This document shows, piece after piece, positions 60,164-64,000 of a stretch of 64,000 nucleotides of DNA (position 1 is its first letter; each line of letters opens with the position of its first letter). The translations under genes and the position numbers were made by a program. The notes below the pieces were generated by a model that made no database searches, was not told the DNA's origin, and saw only the letters and a list, made by a program, of their open reading frames with translations. This stretch comes from Farysia itapuensis (Eukaryota; Basidiomycota; Ustilaginomycetes; Ustilaginales; Ustilaginaceae): the NCBI GenBank assembly GCA_023212645.1, contig JALBYC010000006.1, forward strand, positions 496,001 to 560,000, read 5' to 3'.

Positions 60164-61264
60164 AACGATAGGCGACGACGACCTTTAGCAAGGTGAGAAG
60201 CGCCGATGTGAGATACGCCGCGAAATTGATGAACGAAACCAACGTCAACAAGCTTGGGGAATGAAGTGGTGTGGAGAGAAAGGAATGTCTCAACACTTGT
60301 GGTCGCGATCAGAAGCGACGGGTGCTGAAAGGAGCGTGGGAGAGGAGGAAGATGGTGGTGAAGCCTGGTGGTTGAAATTCGCAGAGCAATTCGCCTTGGA
60401 CAGGGGGAATGGCCGTTCACAGTCCGCACTGTCTAGCCAACCAAAACAACCCACCCGCTAAATCGACCCTTTTTTTCAGCCTCGTTAGTCATCGCGGCCC
60501 TTGTTTCTTTTCCACTCCTCTTTCTCTTCTCGCTAAACTGTATTCATGGGCATAGCTACTCCACAGCCCCGCTTGTACGAACGAAAATCGGCTAAGATGG
60601 CACTCTCTTCGAGGGCGGATGATCGATCCTAGATACCGTCTCACCTACGAACACCGGCGTCACCGTTGCTAGCGAGATTCTGCAAAAAAAAAACCGAGAA
60701 ACTAACAAAAAATTCGGCGCGACTAGTGAATTTCGAGCAAGTTGTATTGTCGAGGAGTCGGAATTTGAAGCTTTTGTGTTGCGAGGTTGGTCTGGCTGTG
60801 CTCGCTTGTAATGAAAGACCGTATTTACCCATATGCAGGTCAAGGCGTTGCTGCAGCTTCCGATATCGAATGGCCTATTTCCTAGTCCGAGCCCACCATG
60901 CTTTCGCCTGCATAACCTCAATCCCCGAGCCGTGACGCGCGTGACGTTCGACCCTTTGGCAGGGACCGAGATCGGAAGCTTCCGATGGCATCGGTCCACA
61001 GTCCATAGTCAACAAGCACCACATCCGCCTGCATGCTGCAAGGAAGAGCTGCCATCTGACTGATTGTGAAGGCGTGGCATCCCAATTGAAGCCACGTTTC
61101 GTCACCCCACTCAAACGCAGATCACCTGTAGTCTGTAGATCATACTCCATGCCACAAAAAAGCAGTACGCGCCGACACGAAATCTTGTTTTGAAAAACTC
61201 ACGGAAAGGAAATCGTCACGATAAATGTGGTACTTTAAATTGGGTTGAAAAAAGATGGTGTTTT
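60164..61264. promoter_or_regulatory. 1.1-kb gap: chitin synthase promoter and CCT4 3' region
   Basis: This is the largest gene-free stretch in the window. It contains T- and A-rich runs (around 60470 and 60685-60712). The only long ORF, on the minus strand at 60592-60999, shows no domain or coding character I trust. It presumably serves as an extended chitin synthase promoter; an undetected RNA gene cannot be excluded. Confidence 0.5.
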
Positions 61265-62950
61265 TTAGCGCGAAAGGTGGTAGTCGTCAATACGGAGCAA
61301 TAGCGAGACTGTTTCAGTGGCCAACTCGATAGCGCTTGTGTTGACGAGCAAAGGCTGCAATACGTTTTCCTCCAAAATGTTGGTGATCTGGCCCTTTCGC
61401 ACATTGATACCGGCTGTACGCTCGCCCAGCGCGTGTCTGTTGCGCAGTTCCGTGACAATGCTGATTGGGTTAAGACCAGCATTTTCTGCCAGCGTGGTGG
61501 GGATAACCTCGAGTGCTTCGGCGTATGCTTGGAAGCAGTAAGCCTCCATACCTTTGAGAGTCTGAGAATGCTGCGACAGCAATCGGGAGACGTGAACCTC
61601 TGGCGCGCCTCCTCCCGCAATCAGCGCCTTTTTCTTGACTAGGCAGCGCACGACGCAAAGCGCATCGTGCAAACTTCGCTCGCTCTCTTCCAAAACGAGC
61701 GAGTTGGCTCCCGTGCACAGAATGCTGACCGTCTTGCCCATGTTGCGAATACCGGTAATCTTGACCACGCGAGCTCCACTCTGCTGAACCTCGTCCACAA
61801 GGTCCGCAGAAGCCAACTTGTCCTCGCTGAAAGCTTCAATATCGGCAATCGGTTTGGCTCCAAGTGTCTTGCAGACAAACTCAATCTCGTCGCGTTCGAC
61901 ATCCTTGACGACCAAAATCTTCAGCTTCGCCAGGAAGTGAAGCGCAAGCTCGTTGACTGCATCACGTAGAATCGACTTTTGAATCAAAAGTACGTTGCAG
62001 CCAGACTTTTTGATCTTCTTGCACATGTTGAGCAAGTACTGGCGCTCTTCCTTTAGAATCTTGTCCATCTGACGATAGTCGTTGACTACAATTTGGTTAT
62101 CCATGTCTGGCTTTGGACTGCTGAGCTGGAACTGGCACACGGCAATCTTGGCCTTTTCCATGCGCGTCGGTCCTCCGCTACCAGAAATGACGTTCTGTCC
62201 CAGCACCAGTCCTTCGACGAGCTCTGTGTCGTCAATCGTGCCGCCCACCTTCTTGACGATGCGAATGTCGCGGAGATCGACATTGTCGCCCTCAACACGC
62301 GGAGGTCGGACACCCGGTGCCAACTTTTCTGTCGAAACGGCCTCGGCCTTGGCCACTACCGAGCCTGTGTTGACCAGGCGTGTGACGGCGTCCACAGCGA
62401 TGGGAGCAAGCACCGAAGAATACTGAGAGACAATTTTTGAGTTCAGACTCGTGCTGGCCGCTCGAAGCAGTGACTCGCGATCGCTCAGCTCGACAGGCGT
62501 GGAGATGTCGGTGAGGTATTCGACGGCCTTGATGGCCGCTTTCTGGAAAGATTCAGCAATAATGGTCGGGTGAATGCCCTTGTTGAGCATCTTTTCCGCA
62601 GCACCAAGCAAGCTTCCGGCTACGACCACCACCGAGGTGGTGCCGTCTCCAGCTTCCACATCTTGCGCCTGTGAGAGCTCGACTAACATGCGAGCGGCAG
62701 GATGCATGACTGCCATGTGCTTGAGAATATTTGCGCCGTCGTTGGTGATGACCACCTCGCCGTTCGAAGTCTGGATCATCTTGTCCATACCCTTGGGACC
62801 GAGCGAGGTTCTTACCGCATCGCTCACAGCCTTGGCGGCCGACAAATTTGATCTGCGAACCTCATCTGGCTTGTCGGCGTTCTTGAAGGCATTCTGCGTT
62901 GGCAGTGTACGGCCTGCAGATGCAGACACTGGTCCAGCGGCTGACGACAT
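61265..62950 (-). CDS. CCT4: Chaperonin CCT/TRiC subunit delta
   Basis: The protein has 561 aa and starts at the ATG at 62950 ([13 protein letters not shown]); the frame extends upstream only to a TTG. Group II chaperonin motifs are present: [11 protein letters not shown] near the N-terminus, [40 protein letters not shown] (nucleotide binding), and the C-terminal equatorial part [19 protein letters not shown] and [20 protein letters not shown]. The GNVLILIQKS-like apical element reads [20 protein letters not shown], typical of CCT4. It folds actin, tubulin and WD-repeat proteins as part of the hetero-oligomeric ring. It is divergent from UFD1. Confidence 0.95.
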   Translation of the reverse strand: MSSAAGPVSASAGRTLPTQNAFKNADKPDEVRRSNLSAAKAVSDAVRTSLGPKGMDKMIQTSNGEVVITNDGANILKHMAVMHPAARMLVELSQAQDVEAGDGTTSVVVVAGSLLGAAEKMLNKGIHPTIIAESFQKAAIKAVEYLTDISTPVELSDRESLLRAASTSLNSKIVSQYSSVLAPIAVDAVTRLVNTGSVVAKAEAVSTEKLAPGVRPPRVEGDNVDLRDIRIVKKVGGTIDDTELVEGLVLGQNVISGSGGPTRMEKAKIAVCQFQLSSPKPDMDNQIVVNDYRQMDKILKEERQYLLNMCKKIKKSGCNVLLIQKSILRDAVNELALHFLAKLKILVVKDVERDEIEFVCKTLGAKPIADIEAFSEDKLASADLVDEVQQSGARVVKITGIRNMGKTVSILCTGANSLVLEESERSLHDALCVVRCLVKKKALIAGGGAPEVHVSRLLSQHSQTLKGMEAYCFQAYAEALEVIPTTLAENAGLNPISIVTELRNRHALGERTAGINVRKGQITNILEENVLQPLLVNTSAIELATETVSLLLRIDDYHLSR

Positions 62951-63188
62951 CTTGCAAGACCGGCTTGATTTTGAGGTGAATCGAGTTGGTGTTCTGCTTG
63001 CCAAAACGCGCTCTACAAGAAGGAATCCAGCAGAAGAAAAGCAAGTGAGGCTCGTGAATTAGTCATGATTTTGTCAGCGGGCCGCGTTAGCCTACTCCAC
63101 CTCAGCTGCACCCTCAGCCTTGTTGCCAACTCTAGCCTTTCAGCTTTTGAACCCTCATCTCACGTAGCATCAAGAGGCAGTCGCAAGC
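62951..63188. promoter_or_regulatory. Divergent promoter region, CCT4 and UFD1
   Basis: 238 nt separate the two start codons, so both promoters must lie here. No clear TATA box was seen. Confidence 0.5.
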
Positions 63189-64000
63189 ATGGCGATGGTA
63201 TGTTTCAGCCTGGTAGGCGATAGCTGGTGCACGATCCGTTCGTCTTACTGATACTGTTTCTTTGCATCTGCTCAGTTTGGAGGCCTCGATGGCGGAGGCG
63301 ATGCCGGCTTCGCCGGCAACTTTGCCCGCTTCATGCAGGGAGGCATGGACGCCAGATTTCCACGCCCACCGCGGGCTTATGACGAATACTTCAAGGCCTA
63401 CAGCATGGCCATGTTGCCAGGCAAGGAACGTCTGAATGTCAGCTATGGTGGCAAAATCATCATGCCGCCTTCGGCACTTGCACAGCTGACAAACCTTGAC
63501 ATTGAATCACCCTGGTACTTCCAGCTGCGCAATACTGGGGCCGCAGAGGCCAAAAGTACTCACGCTGGTGTCTTGGAATTCATTGCTGACGAGGGCAACG
63601 TGCATTTGCCAGCTTGGATGATGCGTACGTTAGGGCTTTCTGAAGGTGATCCAGTCCGGTTGAATGGCACTACGCTGCCCAAGGGCAAAATGGTCAAGAT
63701 CCAACCGCAGACAGTCGACTTTCTCGAGATTAGCGATCCGAAAGCCGTCCTCGAGCAGGCGTTCCGCAACTTCAGCGCACTGTCGCCGGGCGACATCATC
63801 GAGATCAGTTATAATTGCTTGACGTTCGAGATTCTGATCATGGAGATCACACCCAACGCAGAAGGCATCTCGATCATCGAGACAGATCTGGAAGTCGACT
63901 TTGCGCCGCCAAAGGGCTACGTCGAGCCAGCTCCCGTTCCTAGACCACCGCCACCGACTATGGCGTCCAAGCTGAACATTGACAGCAGTCGTGTAGACTC
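63189..64000 (+). CDS. UFD1: Ubiquitin-fusion degradation protein Ufd1, 3' end outside window
   Basis: Exon 1 is only nine bases (63189-63197, MAM). A 78-nt phase-0 intron (GTATGT ... CTCAG) leads to exon 2 from 63276, which is still open at the right edge. The visible 244 residues include YDEYFKAYSMAMLPGKERLN, YGGKIIMPPSALAQLTNLDI, GVLEFIADEGNVHLPAWMMR and PKGKMVKIQPQTVDFLEISD, the double-psi barrel UT3 domain of Ufd1. The C-terminal Npl4/Cdc48-binding part begins at PPKGYVEPAPVPRPPPPT and is cut off. It works with Npl4 and Cdc48 to extract ubiquitinated proteins, including in ER-associated degradation. Confidence 0.93.

Noticed and set aside
60592..60999. 135-codon minus-strand ORF upstream of the chitin synthase gene
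   Set aside because: No recognisable domain, odd composition, and located in presumed promoter and 3' UTR sequence.

Overview
The window is eukaryotic nuclear DNA from a smut-type basidiomycete fungus (Ustilaginaceae-like; the species cannot be fixed from sequence alone). The reasons are compact gene spacing, very long intron-free ORFs, rare introns of about 60-78 nt with GTAAGT-like donors, many disordered Gln/Ser/Pro-rich extensions, housekeeping proteins of fungal type (class IV chitin synthase, full Pol12/Tfc1/Sec8/Vps13 set), and a tandem cluster of small secreted cysteine proteins of the kind smuts use as plant effectors. There are no rRNA genes, convincing tRNAs, CRISPR arrays or intact transposons.

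Layout. 1-14.3 kb: the 3' part of an unidentified low-complexity protein; a two-RRM RNA-binding protein; mitochondrial ribosomal protein uS5m; exocyst Sec8; a family-16 methyltransferase. 14.3-33 kb: a doubtful small ORF, the lipid-transfer giant Vps13, a BTG/Tob-domain protein, DNA polymerase alpha B subunit, TFIIIC subunit Tfc1 and Ran-binding Yrb1. 33-38.4 kb: p24 cargo receptor Emp24, snoRNP protein Nop58, proteasome ATPase Rpt2 and Tim22 (three exons rebuilt by hand). 38.8-45 kb: the accessory island, with five tandem same-strand paralogues, a degenerate sixth copy and one unrelated secreted protein. 45-64 kb: Rrp7, IMP dehydrogenase, Hat1, an ABCC transporter, a class IV chitin synthase, CCT4 and the 5' part of Ufd1.

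The most interesting region is the island between TIM22 and RRP7. All five paralogues have a signal peptide, then a (W/F)SPIR(T/S)D motif at the mature N-terminus, six invariant cysteines (C-x9-C ... C-x29/33-CC-x15-C), and one phase-1 intron at the same codon. Three of them share a GAC-TATAAG core promoter, and one of these sits in a perfect 20-bp palindrome. The sixth copy directly behind the fifth is frameshifted, has lost most of the cysteines and appears to lack the intron. The pattern indicates recent tandem expansion and decay of a secreted family; a role in the plant interaction is inferred, not shown.

Several long ORFs begin upstream at non-ATG codons; here starts were moved to the first credible ATG (RRM protein, Sec8, Pol12, ABCC, CCT4). 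The Vps13 start was instead moved to the later ATG where the chorein domain begins. Many neighbours are divergent pairs sharing short intergenic regions (POL12/TFC1, YRB1/EMP24, NOP58/RPT2, CCT4/UFD1).
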